A stretch of DNA of 64,000 bases from Casuarina equisetifolia (taxonomy: Eukaryota > Streptophyta > Magnoliopsida > Fagales > Casuarinaceae). The notes beneath the pieces are model-generated. The model was not told the DNA's origin, did not search any database, and worked only from the letters and a program-made list of their open reading frames with translations. A program made the position numbers and the translations under genes. Shown here in pieces: positions 22,876 through 34,236 of this stretch (within the stretch, counting starts at the first letter, position 1; each line of letters starts with the position of its first letter). The DNA lies in contig CM052362.1 in assembly GCA_028551475.1 (NCBI GenBank), positions 3,852,166-3,916,165 of the forward strand. The letters are read 5' to 3'.

Positions 22876-23370
22876 ACGGAAACAGTGGGCTTACTTCCAG
22901 GTTCTTCATGTCCTCTACCATATTATAATCATCTCAGACTCCCAACGAGAACACAAATCACACCAAAATCGCAGCTGAATTCCCTCTAGAACGGTGCCTT
23001 TCCCCATGAAGGGAGAAAAGGTGAGCCTGAGGCCGCCATAACAACCATGTCAGAGATACTGAATTCATCATGAGCCCAGAACCTGGACCTCCGGCTCCAA
23101 ATGCTAGGAACCCTTTTCAGAATCACAGCCAAGAGCTTGGAGACCGAGAACGAGCTTGGGAAGACCGAGGGGCTGATAAGGGTCTGACTGAGAGGGAGGA
23201 TTCTCCACTTGGAGTCGACCAGATTGAAGAGAGAGACACTGGGCATGGAGAAATCAATCTTTGGTATCGGTCTGTCCATCGGAGATCTCGCCACCAAGTA
23301 TGGAAATGATTGCTGTTGCGGGACAGTTGAGTTACTGGCCATCGATGACTCTGATTTTTACCATTCTAAG
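22876..23370 (+). pseudogene. GNAT-like gene fragment (unit A)
   Basis: This is the decayed partner of the open frame at 47384. The start codon is ACG instead of ATG at 22876, and in-frame stops occur at 23071 and 23185. The rest reads like the partner: [15 protein letters not shown], then [24 protein letters not shown], and a GT splice-donor-like site at 23371 after an AAG codon. From memory, plant GNAT-superfamily acyltransferases have a closely similar RYGYDC...ELLAI.DSD stretch; this was not searched. It lies just before an L37a fragment. Confidence 0.55.
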
Positions 23371-23497
23371 GTTCTTGTCTTTCTTCCTATCTTTATCTTA
23401 TCTATGTTTTCTTCTGTCAATCCAAAATTTTAATCAATAAATGATAGGACTGGTTAAAAACATTATGGTTTTTATCATTTTAAAACCATAATTTTAT

Positions 23498-23671
23498 AAA
23501 TACTTGTGCGAGTTTTGTAGGAAGTATGCAGCGAAGAGGAAGGCCGTTGGAATTTGTGGTTGCAAGGAATGTGGAAAGGCGAAAGTAGGAGGTGCATACA
23601 CATTGAACACTGCAAGTGTTGTTACTGTTTGGAGCACCATCCGTAGGCTGAGGGAGCAGACCCAGAGTTAA
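23498..23671 (+). pseudogene. RPL37A: Ribosomal protein eL43 (L37a) C-terminal fragment (unit A)
   Basis: The frame from about 23498 reads [20 protein letters not shown], then the GCKECGKAK and [10 protein letters not shown] segments and [10 protein letters not shown] before TAA at 23669. This is the C-terminal two thirds of the 60S protein eL43, with the C4 zinc-ribbon cysteines (CEFC and CGCKEC) kept. The N-terminal basic third is missing, and a usual Arg is Trp (TVWSTI). It is a fragment of a highly conserved gene, most likely captured with the upstream GNAT-like piece, and duplicated in unit B. It cannot make a normal ribosomal protein alone. Confidence 0.85.
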
Positions 23672-24025
23672 AATCACATGTTTTCTTGTTTGATTTGATG
23701 TTAGCAATCTCAATTTAGTTGGTGAAAGATATTGAGATACAAAGTATTATTTTTATTGAGTTATCGGTGAATATTGAAATTTTGTACATCATTCGTATGA
23801 AATTGGTTATTTTAGGTCTGCATATGTAAAGATTAATACTTAAATAAATTGTTTGATCAAATAGGAGACCCTTGTTGTATCTCGAAGAAAAATTTATCTT
23901 GTAAAGAGAAATTATCCAGGTTTGTATTCTCAATTTTTACCTTGCATATTTTGCAAAATATACGAGGGACCCTTTGGCTTGTTGCTAAAAGAGGTGGACT
24001 TAGGTACACAAGTTGGTTTGAAACA

Positions 24026-24139
24026 CATAAAAAAAAGAGTTCTATGATAAAACTATTATAGTTAACTTTAAGTCATATGTAAGCTAGATTCTAGAAATCT
24101 AGTTCTTGAAGTCACAAAAATTTTGTAATGTTTAATGAT
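24026..24139. repeat. Left copy of long repeat flanking the Sirevirus
   Basis: About 105 bp ending near 24130, from AAAAAAAAGAGTTCTATG on, recur just after the right LTR at 32324-32425. The single-copy equivalent in unit B is 48541-48645. A substitution shared by both A copies (ATTATAGTT, against ATTATAATT in B) shows the repeat arose in unit A. Confidence 0.85.
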
Positions 24140-25301
24140 TGGTAAATATAATGTTTTTGATAATTGGTATTAAGGAAAGAAAAACAATTAAGCTATAAAA
24201 TAATTATAATTTATATTGGATACATTTTTACTTTACTATTGTTCTTGGGCCGGATATTATATGGTCAAAAGACCAACTCATTTGTAAGGTCCAAGTTTAT
24301 TATTACACCAATCAAGTAAATTCGTGGCCTAAGAGGTTCTAGTTAAAATCACCAGGAGAGTCCACGCAACACCAAGATGCAACCCATGTGTAGCCCGCCT
24401 ATTCTATGTGAGACCTATACATTGCTTCACATGACTCGACTTGAAAACCCCTAAGCATAACGACGTCGCTCAACTCCTAAGGAAAGAAAAGCCCTAAATT
24501 AGTCTCACCTTATGTCTCTGTCTCTTTATCTCTCTCTTTCTTTCTCTCTCTCTCGAAATCAAAAGTAGAAATCAGATGAAGATTTGCCATTAACTTCACC
24601 GGAGATTGAGACTTGAGCCAACGGGAAGAAATTCCCAAGATGGGTTGGTGGCTGATAGTTTCTATAAAAGAAAGAGAACCCATGTGAAAAACATCATCTG
24701 AGTGGAAAGAATCAAGAGAAAAAGTTCTTCAAGAAGTTCAAGCCCTATTCATATCCCTTCCTGAAGGCTTTTTAATCTTTGTAAGCTCTGTATTGAAGCA
24801 AAATCATTGTTTTGATTATATTGTTTATATTTTGCTTCAATCTCAAAATCCAAAGGTTAGGATTTTACCTAACTTTGAGTTTTTTTTTTCCCTTTAGCAC
24901 CGTTATAAGCTTAATATTGTATTGATCATCTAGTTGAGGTGTTGTACTGTTTGATTTTCTTGTTTTGATTTGTAATCCGTGAATTGTTGTCCCATTATAA
25001 ACATCAAGATAAATTGTCTTCTCTTTTGAAAAGGAAAATGACCCTTTAGTACTTTAATAAAGGAGGTGGAGTAGGACTTAAATTAAAGAGTCCGATTCAC
25101 TTAAAAAAAGTGTTCAGTGTGTATCTCTATTTGTGTGATAATAACTTGTTCTATTAGGTATACTTCTATTTCTCTGATAACTTCATATTTGATTTTGATA
25201 GCTATAGAATTTTTATAACTTAGGATAAAGTCGGTCTATAAAAGAAAAATAAGGGAGACACCTAATTCAACCCCCCTTCTTAGGTGACTTAGGACCTAAC
25301 A
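24140..25301 (+). mobile_element. 5' LTR of Sirevirus-like copia element
   Basis: The 1,162-bp repeat starts TGGTAAATATAATG and ends GGACCTAACA; it matches 31142-32323. It contains a CT-rich stretch near 24.52 kb and terminates two bases before a primer-binding site. Scattered substitutions and a 20-bp length difference from the other LTR show the insertion is not recent. Confidence 0.9.
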
Positions 25302-25303
25302 AG

Positions 25304-25315
25304 TGGCATCAAAGC
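25304..25315 (+). promoter_or_regulatory. Primer-binding site of the Sirevirus-like element
   Basis: TGGCATCAAAGC directly follows the LTR and resembles the tRNA-iMet complementary site used by plant copia elements. Confidence 0.8.
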
Positions 25316-25357
25316 AAGTTCTAGGAATTTAAAAGTGTTTTAGAAACCCTAGAGATC

Positions 25358-26640
25358 ATGGTAGCAAGTCACCTAACCATTTTTCCTTACAATAGACCAC
25401 TTACTTTTGATGGTTCCAACTATAGCCATTAGAAGAACATGATGAAAAATTTTCTCATAGGTTATGATCTTGAATCATGGAAAATAATTGTGAAAGGGGT
25501 AAAGATCCCTAAAGAAAGTGCAAATAAGTGGAATGATGAGGTTACCTTAGAGATGAGTAAGAATTGTAAAGCCATGACTACTCTATACTCAGCCTTGGCA
25601 CCTATAGAATATAATAGAATCTCCACATTAGAGACAACTAAAGAAATTTAGGAAAAATTAGAGGTTGTGCATGAAGGTATTAAAAAGGTAAAACAGTCTA
25701 AGATTTCTATGCTTGTGCATGATTATAGACTGTTTAAAATGAAAGATATTGAAACGGTAGGTGAAATGTTTGGTAGATTTAATGATGTTATTACTAATTT
25801 GAAATTGCTCAGTAAATCTTATAGAAATGATGAGTTGATTAAGAAAATATTAAGTTATTTGCCTAAATCATGGGATCCACAGAAAACAACCATTGAAGAG
25901 GCTCATGATCTAGACACTTTGTCTCTAGATGAATTATTAAAGTCACTTCAAACACATGAATTAGTTATGACAAGAAGAGAAAAAAAAAGTAGATGAAAAG
26001 AAAATAAATAAGAGTATTGCTTTTAAGGTGAGAGAGTCTGAAAATGATAGTGATGTTAATGATGATTTTGCTATGTTAGTTAGAAAATTCAAAAAGTTTT
26101 ATAGAAAGGATAGAGCTAGGAACAATGAAAACTATTGTAGGAGAAAAAAAATAAAGGAGAGATTGTTATGAATGCAAGAAAACTATTCATATATGTGTAA
26201 ACTGTCCTAGATTGAAAAAGAAAAGGATGAGAAGTATGACAAGAAATATAGGTGGAAATCCATGGTGGCCACATGGGATGATGATAGCTCATCATCTGCT
26301 AAGGAGGAAGAAAAGGTAGCAAATCTATGCTTCCTAGCCACGTGTGATACATCTAAGATGAAGAATCTGCCCCTTCTCGAAGATGATGAAGGAAATCTTG
26401 CCAACTTGGGTCTCATGGCAGTATGTGAAGAAACAAATAATGAAATAACATTTCCTTCCCCATCTGAAAATTTTAGTTTTGAAGAATTACAAACTACATT
26501 TAATGAATTACTTAATGATTTCAATGCCCTGAATGGCAAGTTTTCCAAATTAAAGAAGAAGAATATTATGTATGAAAAGGAAATAAAGATTTTAAAACAG
26601 GAAAATAATGAATTAAGAACTAAAAAGGATACATAACCAA
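25358..26640 (+). pseudogene. Sirevirus-like gag (broken)
   Basis: The frame opens with MVASHLTIF at 25358 and reaches a stop before KNMMKNFLIGYDLESWKI. Continuing frames (25439-25651 and 25667-25996) give a UBN2-type gag domain including KMKDIETVGEMFGRFNDVI and LPKSWDPQKTTIEEAHDL. A further frame (26262-26636) ends in a Glu/Lys-rich coiled-coil-like stretch. At least two stops and a frameshift in a poly-A run near 25.98 kb break it. Gag forms the particle that packages the element's RNA; this copy cannot make it. Confidence 0.85.
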
Positions 26641-27118
26641 TTATAGAAACCAAAATTGATGAGAATAGGTCAAAAGATAGCTTGCTAAAAGAAAAACTAA
26701 AGAATATGGAGAATGAGTGAAAAAGAACAAAAGAAATTTTCAGCAATTTTACAAAAGGTATTTGCATGCTTGATAAGATCATAAACACACAACAATGAAT
26801 ATATGATAAAGCTGGTTTAGGATACAAATTAGAACTTAACAATAAGAATTTTGGTTATATGTGTAATGCTTCGAGCTTACTACATGTTTCTCATATAGAT
26901 AATCTACCAACATATGTCATCACTGTAAATTTCATGGTCACTCTATAGAAAAATGTCCAGTAAGACTTAGAAAGCATTATGTTGTCAAATGGGTATGAAT
27001 TACTAAAGAAACCAAAGAAACTAACCCTGAAGGACCCAAGAAAACTTGGTAACAGCAAAGTCAAGGATAAATTTTGTTTACGTAAGGCCACATGGAGGAG
27101 AACAAAAGTACACAAATG

Positions 27119-28010
27119 GACTAGTACTTGGACAGCAGGTGTTCAAGACACATGACTGGTAATAAAGAACTTTTCACTAGATTTACTGAGGTGGATGGAG
27201 GTAAGGTTTTGTTTAGAGATAACTCTAAGGGAGTCATCAAGGGTTTTGGTAATATAGGTAACTCTCCATCTCGTTGTATAAAGAATGTCTTGTATGTTAA
27301 AGGATTGAAATTTAACCTTATTAGTATTAGTCAAATTTGTGATTGAGGCATGTGTGCTAAATTTACATCAAGATATTGTAGGCTATACAACAAAGATAAA
27401 AGTATAAATGTGTTGTGTAGAAGAGTTGGAAACGTTTATATACTTAAGTTGAACATTGATAATCCTCTTGACACTTATTTGATGTCTCATGCAAATGATG
27501 AAAATTAGGTATGGCATAAAAGATTAGGTCATCTTAGCTTTAGCCAAATGGCAAAAATCATTAAGAAAAATCTTGTTAGGGGTTTGCCTAATCTTAAGTT
27601 TGAGAAAAATCTTATTTGTGATGAATGTGTGAAAGGAAAACAAAATAAAAATAGCTTTGAATCAAAGGATATCATTTCCACAACAAAACTATTGCAATTA
27701 TTGCATATGGATTTTTTTTGGACCTATGAGGACAACTAGCCTCAAGGGAAAATATTTTGTGCTAGTTATGATAGATGATTTCTCAAGATTTACATAGGTT
27801 TTCTTTCTATCCAACAAAAATGAAACTTTTAGAATCTTTAAAACATTTTGTAGACAAGTTCAAAATGAAAGGGATTCTCAAATAAAATGCATTCGGTTTA
27901 ATCATGGTGGAGAATTTCAAAATACTATGTTTGATGACTTTTATGCTAAAAATGGAATAAAACATGAGTTTTCTGCCCTTAGAACTCTCTAACAAAATGG
28001 GGTGGTTGAA
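27119..28010 (+). pseudogene. Sirevirus-like protease and integrase (broken)
   Basis: The protease site reads LDSRCSRHMTGN, with Arg where the DSG/DSGC Gly is expected. The GAG-pre-integrase follows (WHKRLGHLSFSQM, later CDECVKGKQ). The integrase core begins with the LLHMDFF Asp and then a frameshift; MIDDFSRFT is interrupted by a TAG codon, and the second catalytic Asp position reads FNHGGEF, with Asn. A stop precedes the QNGVVERKN segment holding the catalytic Glu. The enzyme is therefore dead by several independent changes. Confidence 0.85.
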
Positions 28011-28529
28011 AGGAAAAATAAATACTTACCTAAGTATTTTTGGGGAGAAGCTATGAACACAACTTGCTATATTCTCAATAGAGCCTCCATAAGAGTGGTT
28101 AACAAGAAAACTCCATATGAAATATTGAATAATAAAAAACCAAATATTGCTTACTTTAAAGCATTTGGTTGTAATTGTTTTATTCACAATAATGGCAAAG
28201 ACTACCTGGGTAAGTTTGATGCTAAAAGTAACGAGAGTATCTTTTCGGGATACTTAACCCATAGTAAAGCTTATAGAGTTTTCAATAAAAGAATTCTAGT
28301 AGTTAAAGAATCTGTCCATGTAGTATTTAATGAATCTAACAACTCTTTGTCAAGAGAAAATGAGTTTGATGTTGCAGATCTGGTTCCTCTTCAAATCATG
28401 CCCTTAACAACACCCAATAAAGAGCCATTACAAGTAGAATCTAAAGGTGCCCCTATTGAAAAGGAACCCTTATTCCCTAGGATGCATGAGGAGGTAGTTC
28501 CTACACAAATTATTGGAGATAACATATAA
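28002..28529 (+). pseudogene. Sirevirus-like integrase C-terminal region
   Basis: A 175-residue frame starting MVERKNKYLPKYFWGEA carries on the integrase, with NRASIRVVNKKTPYEILNN and a KAFGCNCFIH segment, followed by a spacer to the RT. It is in the expected order and strand with the surrounding pol parts and ends at a stop at 28527-28529. Confidence 0.8.
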
Positions 28530-28637
28530 TCAATAAGAACTAGATCATCCATTCAAAATTTTTGTGAATTTGTTGCATTTGTTTTCCAAACTGAACCTAG
28601 GAGAATAAATAAAGCATTTAATGATAGCAATTGGATT

Positions 28638-30128
28638 ATGGCCATAGAAGAGGAATTAAATCAATTCAAAGGAAATGATGTATGGACCTTTATTAGTAGA
28701 CCAACACATCAATCTGTCATTGGAACAAAATGGGTATTTAAGAACAAAATGGATGAACATGGGAATATAGTTAGAAATAAAGTTAGATTAGTAGCTAAGG
28801 GTTATAATCAAGAAGAAGGGATAGACTATGAAAAAACTTATGCACCCGTAGCTAGACTTGAATCTATAAGAATTTTACTTGCATATGCCTATTATAGAAA
28901 CTTTAAATTGTTTCAAATGGATGTCAAAAGTGCCTTTTTAAATGGCTTCATAAAGGAGGAGGTATATGTTGAACAAATTTCAGGTTTTTGTAATGAAAAA
29001 TTTCCAGATCATGTTTTCAAATTGAATAAAGCACTTTATGGCTTAAAACAAGCTTTTAGAGCTTGTTATGATCAATTAAGTGAATTTTTATTATCAAATG
29101 GCTTTAGAAAGGGACATGTTAATACTACCTTGTTTATCAAACATGAGGATAATAATATTTTGCTTGTTCAAATATAAGTGGATGATATTATTTTTGGCTC
29201 AACCAATGAAAACCTAGTTGAGCAATTTACTTCTCTCATGAAAAATGAATTTGAAATGAGCATGCTTGGTGAACTTAATTATTTCTTAGGATTACAAATT
29301 AAACAACCATATTCGAGTATCTTTATTAACCAAAATAAGTTCATTTTTGATTTATTGCAAAATTTTAACTTAGGGACAACTAAGCCTATTTCCACTCTCA
29401 TGAGTCCATCTATTAAATTAGACACTAACTTGAATGGGAAACCCTATGATGCAAAAATATATCAAAGCATGATTGGCTCTTTACTTTATCTCACAGCTTC
29501 ACATCTTGACATACTATTCAATGTTTACATGTGTGCTCGGTACCAATCTAATCCTAAAGAGTCTCATTTAGTTACTGTGAAAAGAATTTTTCGATATCTT
29601 AAAGATACTCCTCTATTAGGCATATGGTTTTCCAAAGAGTCAAACATTATTTTACATGCATACAATGATGTAGATTATGCAGGATGTTGGACTGATAGGA
29701 CGAGCACTAGTGGTTCATGTCATTTCTTAGGCAGCATGTTAGTCTCATGGGCTTCTAAAAAGCAACAAAGTGTTTCTATCTCCACCACAGAGGGAAAACA
29801 TATTGTTGTTGGGAGTTGTTGTTCCCAAATCCTTTGGATGCAATCTCAACTAGAAGATTATGGCATCCTAAGGCAAACCACATCAATCAAGTGTGACAAT
29901 ACTAGTGTTATCAATCTCACAAAAAATCCTATTCAGCATTTCAAAATCAAGCATATAGAGATTAGGCACCATTTCATTAAGGATTGTGTCACACAGAAAC
30001 ACATTGCTATTGAATATGTCCATAACTCACAACAATTAGCTGACATATTCATTAAGCCATTAGACACACATAGATTTTGCACATTATGTAGAGAGTTAGG
30101 CATGTGTACATACAATGATGTACATTAG
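28638..30128 (+). pseudogene. Sirevirus-like reverse transcriptase and RNase H
   Basis: The first frame (28638-29177) covers the fingers and palm: GTKWVFKNKMDEHGNI, ARLESIRILLAYA, QMDVKSAFLNG and LYGLKQAFRAC. A TAA stop falls exactly at the Tyr position of the catalytic YVDD, and the next frame (29178-30128) starts with VDDIIFGSTNE. It continues through MIGSLLYLTASH, SNPKESHLVTVKRIFRYLK and an RNase H with a TEGKH motif where TEAEY is usual. The single stop in the active site suffices to abolish full-length enzyme. The overall wording is close to the SIRE/Maximus lineage. Confidence 0.9.
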
Positions 30129-31141
30129 CCTAAATTGCATCACTATAATAATAGATATGATCATTGCCTATCCACATCACCTTTAATGTTGTTGGATTGG
30201 TTTTTCGTATCTTACATGGGATGTTTGTATCTCCTTGTCACATTGTGGCTACTGTTGAACTGTTGTACTCTATAAAGCCTTGGTATAATCTTTCCCTTTC
30301 TTATTCATTGTTATCCGAGGAGGTAGGTGGGTCTCTATTTGGCAATCTTATGAACTGTGTATGCTTCCCCATTATTTCTTTTTATCCTTTCCTTTTTTTT
30401 TTCTTTTTCATGCCCCAAGTACGCCTTGCTTCCCTCTTTACTCTTCTTTCCTATCTTGCTGATGATGAAAAAGGGGGAAAGATTAAATGTTGCTATACAT
30501 GTTATATTCAATGTTCCAATACTATTAATGTTGTTATGCATGCTATCCAATGATTTCTATATTCAAAGTTCTTCCTTCATTGCCTTCTATATCTTCCATT
30601 TAATGTCTTGTATTTGCCTTCAGTATTTTGGAAACATTCCCATACCAGATATCATTTTCAATGTATTCCATTTAATGCTTTGTATATGCATATTTTGGAA
30701 ACTATTGCCATGTAGAATATTGTCTTGACGCCTTCACACCTTCCACATTTAACATTTTTCATATGACATATCATTTAATTCTTTTATTTGAATTTGAACC
30801 TAACATTGCCATATTAGTATAATCATAGCATTGACTACTGCGCCTAATATGGAGACATAAATATCATGGTCATATTAGAAACCCATATTTGGAAATTAGT
30901 TTATAATTACAATTGCTTTATAAGCCAACAATATATAAACTACAGAATGATAAGGGGAGCACACGGAAATTAGAATCTATACATGATATTGATGCTTATA
31001 TCTTATTGTCAGGGGGAGTAAACAAAATTTGCATGCGTACTTATCATTAATTGTCTCATGTCATTGATCATATCATATGATCAAGGGGAGCAAACATGCA
31101 TTAAAGGTTTTATTTTCATCATCATAAAAAAAGGGGGAGAT
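30129..31141 (+). other. Sirevirus 3' region with repeated polypurine tracts
   Basis: About 1 kb lies between pol and the 3' LTR. It has five purine tracts of the AAGGGGGAG type (around 30467, 30951, 31011, 31083 and 31129-31140), the last directly before the LTR as the functional polypurine tract. Multiple upstream tracts are a known trait of Sireviruses. No intact env-like ORF is visible; 30164-30553 and 30357-30728 are AT-rich frames of doubtful meaning. Confidence 0.7.
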
Positions 31142-32323
31142 TGATAAATATAATGTTTTTAATGATTGGTATTAAGGAAAGAAAAACAATTAAGCTATAA
31201 AATAATTATAGTTTATATTGGATACATTTTTACTTTACTGTTGTTCTTGGGCAGGATATTATATGGTTGAAAGACCAACTCAGTTATGAGGCCCAAGTCT
31301 ATTATTACACCAATCAAGTAAATTCATGGCCCAAGAGGTTCCAGTCAAAATCACTAGGAGAGTCCACGCAACACCAAGATGCAACCCATGCGCAGCCCGC
31401 CTATCCTATGTGAGACCCATACATTGTTTCACATGACTCGACTTGAAAACCCACAAGCATAACGACGTCGCTCAATTGCTAAGGAAAGAAAAGCCCTAAA
31501 TCAGTCTCGCCTTATGTCTCTGTCTCTCTATCTCTCTGTCTCTCTCTTTCTCTCTCTTTTGAAATCAAATGAAGAAATCAAATGAAGATTTGCCGTTAAC
31601 TTCACTAGAGATTAAGACTTGAGCCAATGGGAAGAATCTCCAACGGGAAGAAATTCCCAAGATGGGTTGGTGGCTGATGGCTTCCATAAAAGGAAGAGAA
31701 CCCATGTGAAGAACATCATCTAAGTGGAAAGAATCAAGAGAAAAAGTTCTTCAAGAAGTTCAAGCCCTATTTATATCCCTTCCTAAAGGCTTTCTAATCT
31801 TTGTAAGCTCTGTATTGAAGTAAAATCATTGTTTTGATTATATCATTTATATTTTGCTTCGATCTCAAAATCCAAAGGTTAGGGTTTTACCCAACCTTGG
31901 GTTTTTTTTTTTCCTTTCAGCACTGTTATAAGCTTAATATTGTATTGATTATCTAGTTGAGGTGCTATACTGTTTGATTTTCTTGTTCTGATTTGTAATC
32001 CGTGAATTGCTGTCCCATTGTAAACATAAAGAGAAATTGTTTTCTCTTTTGAAAAGGAAAAGGATCTTTCAGTACTTTACTAAAGGAGGTGGAATAGGAC
32101 TTAAACTAAAGAGTCTAATTCACTTAAAAAAAGGGTTCAGTGTGTATCTCTATTTGTGTGATTATAACTTGTTCTATTAGGTATATTTCTATTTCTCTAA
32201 TAACTTCATATTTGATTTTGATAGCTATAGATTTTTATAACTTAGGATAAAGTGGGTCTATAAAAGAAAAATAAGGGAGACACCTAATTCAACCCCCCTC
32301 CTTAGGTAACTTAGGACCTAACA
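31142..32323 (+). mobile_element. 3' LTR of Sirevirus-like copia element
   Basis: The block starts TGATAAATATAATG and ends CTTAGGACCTAACA. It matches the 5' LTR but is about 20 bp longer owing to a small local duplication near 31635-31660 (a GGGAAGAA phrase occurs twice). It is preceded by AAAGGGGGAGAT. Confidence 0.9.
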
Positions 32324-32425
32324 ATAAAAAAAAAGTTCTATGATAAAACTATTATAGTTAACTTTAAGTCATATGTAAGCTAGATTCTTGAAATCTAGTT
32401 CTTAAAGTCATAAAATTTTGCAATT
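32324..32425. repeat. Right copy of long repeat flanking the Sirevirus
   Basis: Starts ATAAAAAAAAAGTTCTATG and follows the 3' LTR without spacer. It repeats 24026-24130 with few differences; beyond it unit A continues collinear with unit B (48630 onward). Confidence 0.85.
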
Positions 32426-33029
32426 TGCTGTACGAAACGCAAACTTTTTGAGAAGAGATTTTGATCCATACATACCAGACCAACAATTTATAACCTTAAA
32501 TTCGAATAAGTAGTTGCTCCAGCTGGTGGATTGCCTCCTCATAACTTTGGAACTCAAACTCACCATGATCCCTGTGATCAAATGGTTTATCCAAAATATC
32601 CTTTAAGATATTCTCCTTAAATATGCACATCCAAACATAATGTAATCAGAAAGCATCACACAAAAAGCATAATTCCATGTCTAATAACGGTTCCAAAAAG
32701 GATAGATATGATGGCTAAGCAGTGAGAAAGTAAGTCTCAAGTTTTGAAAGAATGCCTTCAATTATACAAATGTGAAAATTGGTTTTTCCTTTTGTTTCTT
32801 TTGCTACTTTTCATTACAAAAGTCATAAGAAATGTTACAGAGGATCCTTTCTGTTATATAAGCTATCCTTCCCATAACATGTCCGTGAAGGTTAGCAATA
32901 ACTCAAGAGGACTACGAAGCAAACTTACAGCTATTTACAGTCCTAAAGACCTTCACAGATGTCTAAACTCAGAACTACATATTGTTCTACCAGACCCTGT
33001 ACAACGACACCTACTTTAACTTGCCGATC
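32426..33029. other. Unit A flanking DNA with a short minus-strand coding-like fragment
   Basis: On the minus strand, about 32493-32640 reads ILKDILDKPFDHRDHGEFEF and then EEAIHQLEQLL before a stop; a similar frame, with a stop inside, is in unit B at about 48714-48850. I do not recognise it. The rest (32.7-33.0 kb) is RPW8-unit downstream sequence like 48.9-49.24 kb. Confidence 0.4.
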
Positions 33030-33571
33030 CTAACAAACATTGTGACCAACTTGGTCTTCCGGCATCCCCCGGGAGCAGTCAGTGCAAGCACCGAGACCTC
33101 TTTCTCGAGCAGCTGCATCTTCAACTTCTCCATGTGTACGCGGAGGAACTGGGAAAAAGAACCTACCATTCCTTGTGCCTAAATTTGCTATCTTAGACAT
33201 TAAATGATTGAAAATCAACCTGAAAAAACCTCTTAATGTCCTCGTCCAACTCGCGGAGCTTGTTCCCATAATAGGCTTTCGTGCAACAATTCCACCAATT
33301 GACTTCTGAGCACTTTCTAACCGAGGTTCTTACCCTCCATTTTTTGTATCAAGCCCCTTGTTTCCTCTTCCGAGTGACCCGCTGCTATGTTTAATTGTCT
33401 TATTTGTTCAACCAATGACTGCCAAAAATCTAGCGTGGATTCGAGGCGTTTGAGAAGGGGTTTGAACATACAAGCTTTCCTTACTGCACTTTTAACTGTT
33501 TGATACAAATCTGAAAATGCCGATCCAAATGGTGCCCCCAAAGCAGCCCCACCAGCCAATGTTTCTGCCAT
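33030..33571 (-). pseudogene. RPW8-domain copy R5 (deletion and frameshift)
   Basis: Start codon at 33571, reading MAETLAGGAALGAPFGSAF as in the open copy R9. The frame is lost around 33317-33335 by small indels in the EEGTKLV region. A further deletion of about 80 bp lies at about 33196-33205, where the region coding FNARNG...MSK is missing. The tail still encodes the GLGACTDCS...NVC ending. The unit B partner (49241-49846) is intact, so this copy decayed after duplication. Confidence 0.8.
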
Positions 33572-34044
33572 TACTTTGCTTCACAACAAACCCAAAAGGA
33601 GAACATCAGAGGGAAAGAAAAGCTGTACATGCAGTATCTTTGGTACTTAAGAAGACAAGAACACACACTGCAGACTTCTATGCCAAAAATGGAAGCCAAC
33701 TAATACCTCAAATCTTCTATTTCTTGTAACCTTTTTGCGCCGATGAGCGAGTAACACAAAATATGAACAAGAACAATGAGAGATAGCAGGAAATAAAGAA
33801 AAAACTATAAAGCACATTAGTAAATTGATTCATATTGCTCCGCAATCGAGCATTTATACAACGCGGAACTCCAATTTGGTAAGAATTTGATAGTGGTACG
33901 ACCAATGCCCTCCCTCGAGCCAACTCAACGGAACCATGCATTTTTGCTTTCCTTTTAGCGAAGTAGCATCTAAGCTTCACCGTCTTGTCTTTTGACCGAA
34001 GGAAACTGACATGAAATTCAAGGGTTCGGATCGGAAAATTGTTC
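33572..34044. other. Upstream region of RPW8 copy R5
   Basis: Promoter-side DNA matching 49.85-50.31 kb in unit B. The minus ORF 33717-34049 is an open frame over non-coding DNA: its partner in B is frameshifted without loss of nucleotide similarity. Confidence 0.5.
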
Positions 34045-34236
34045 TCCACTGTTACTGGTCATGGTTATTTATCTCATCCGTTCAAACGAATGACGGCTAA
34101 GGATCTAGCGTGGATTCGAGGCGTTTGAAAGAATCTAGCTTTCTTGACTGCACTTTTAATTGTTTTATACAATTTGTAAAAATGACGATTCAGAAGTTGC
34201 TCCCAGAGTAGCCCCACCAACCGATGTTCCTGCAGT
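34045..34236 (-). pseudogene. RPW8 N-terminal remnant R6
   Basis: Only the N-terminal coding part is recognisable, including the position of the STLDSW segment near 34095-34120. The start codon position reads CTG (minus strand) where other copies have ATG. Several indels break the frame. Remnant R10 in unit B has the same CTG, so this loss predates duplication. Confidence 0.7.

Noticed and set aside
22986..23342. Minus-strand ORF of 118 residues, with a similar one at 47434-47784
   Set aside because: It is antisense to the GNAT-like plus-strand frame, which has the recognisable motif and a splice donor. Both being open is explained by codon composition.
26207..26842. Minus-strand ORF of 211 residues, Phe/Ser-rich
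   Set aside because: Antisense of the Lys/Glu-rich Sirevirus gag region; low complexity and no family signal.
33717..34049. Minus-strand ORF of 110 residues upstream of RPW8 copy R5
   Set aside because: The corresponding region in unit B is shifted into different frames while the DNA is similar, which fits non-coding promoter DNA.
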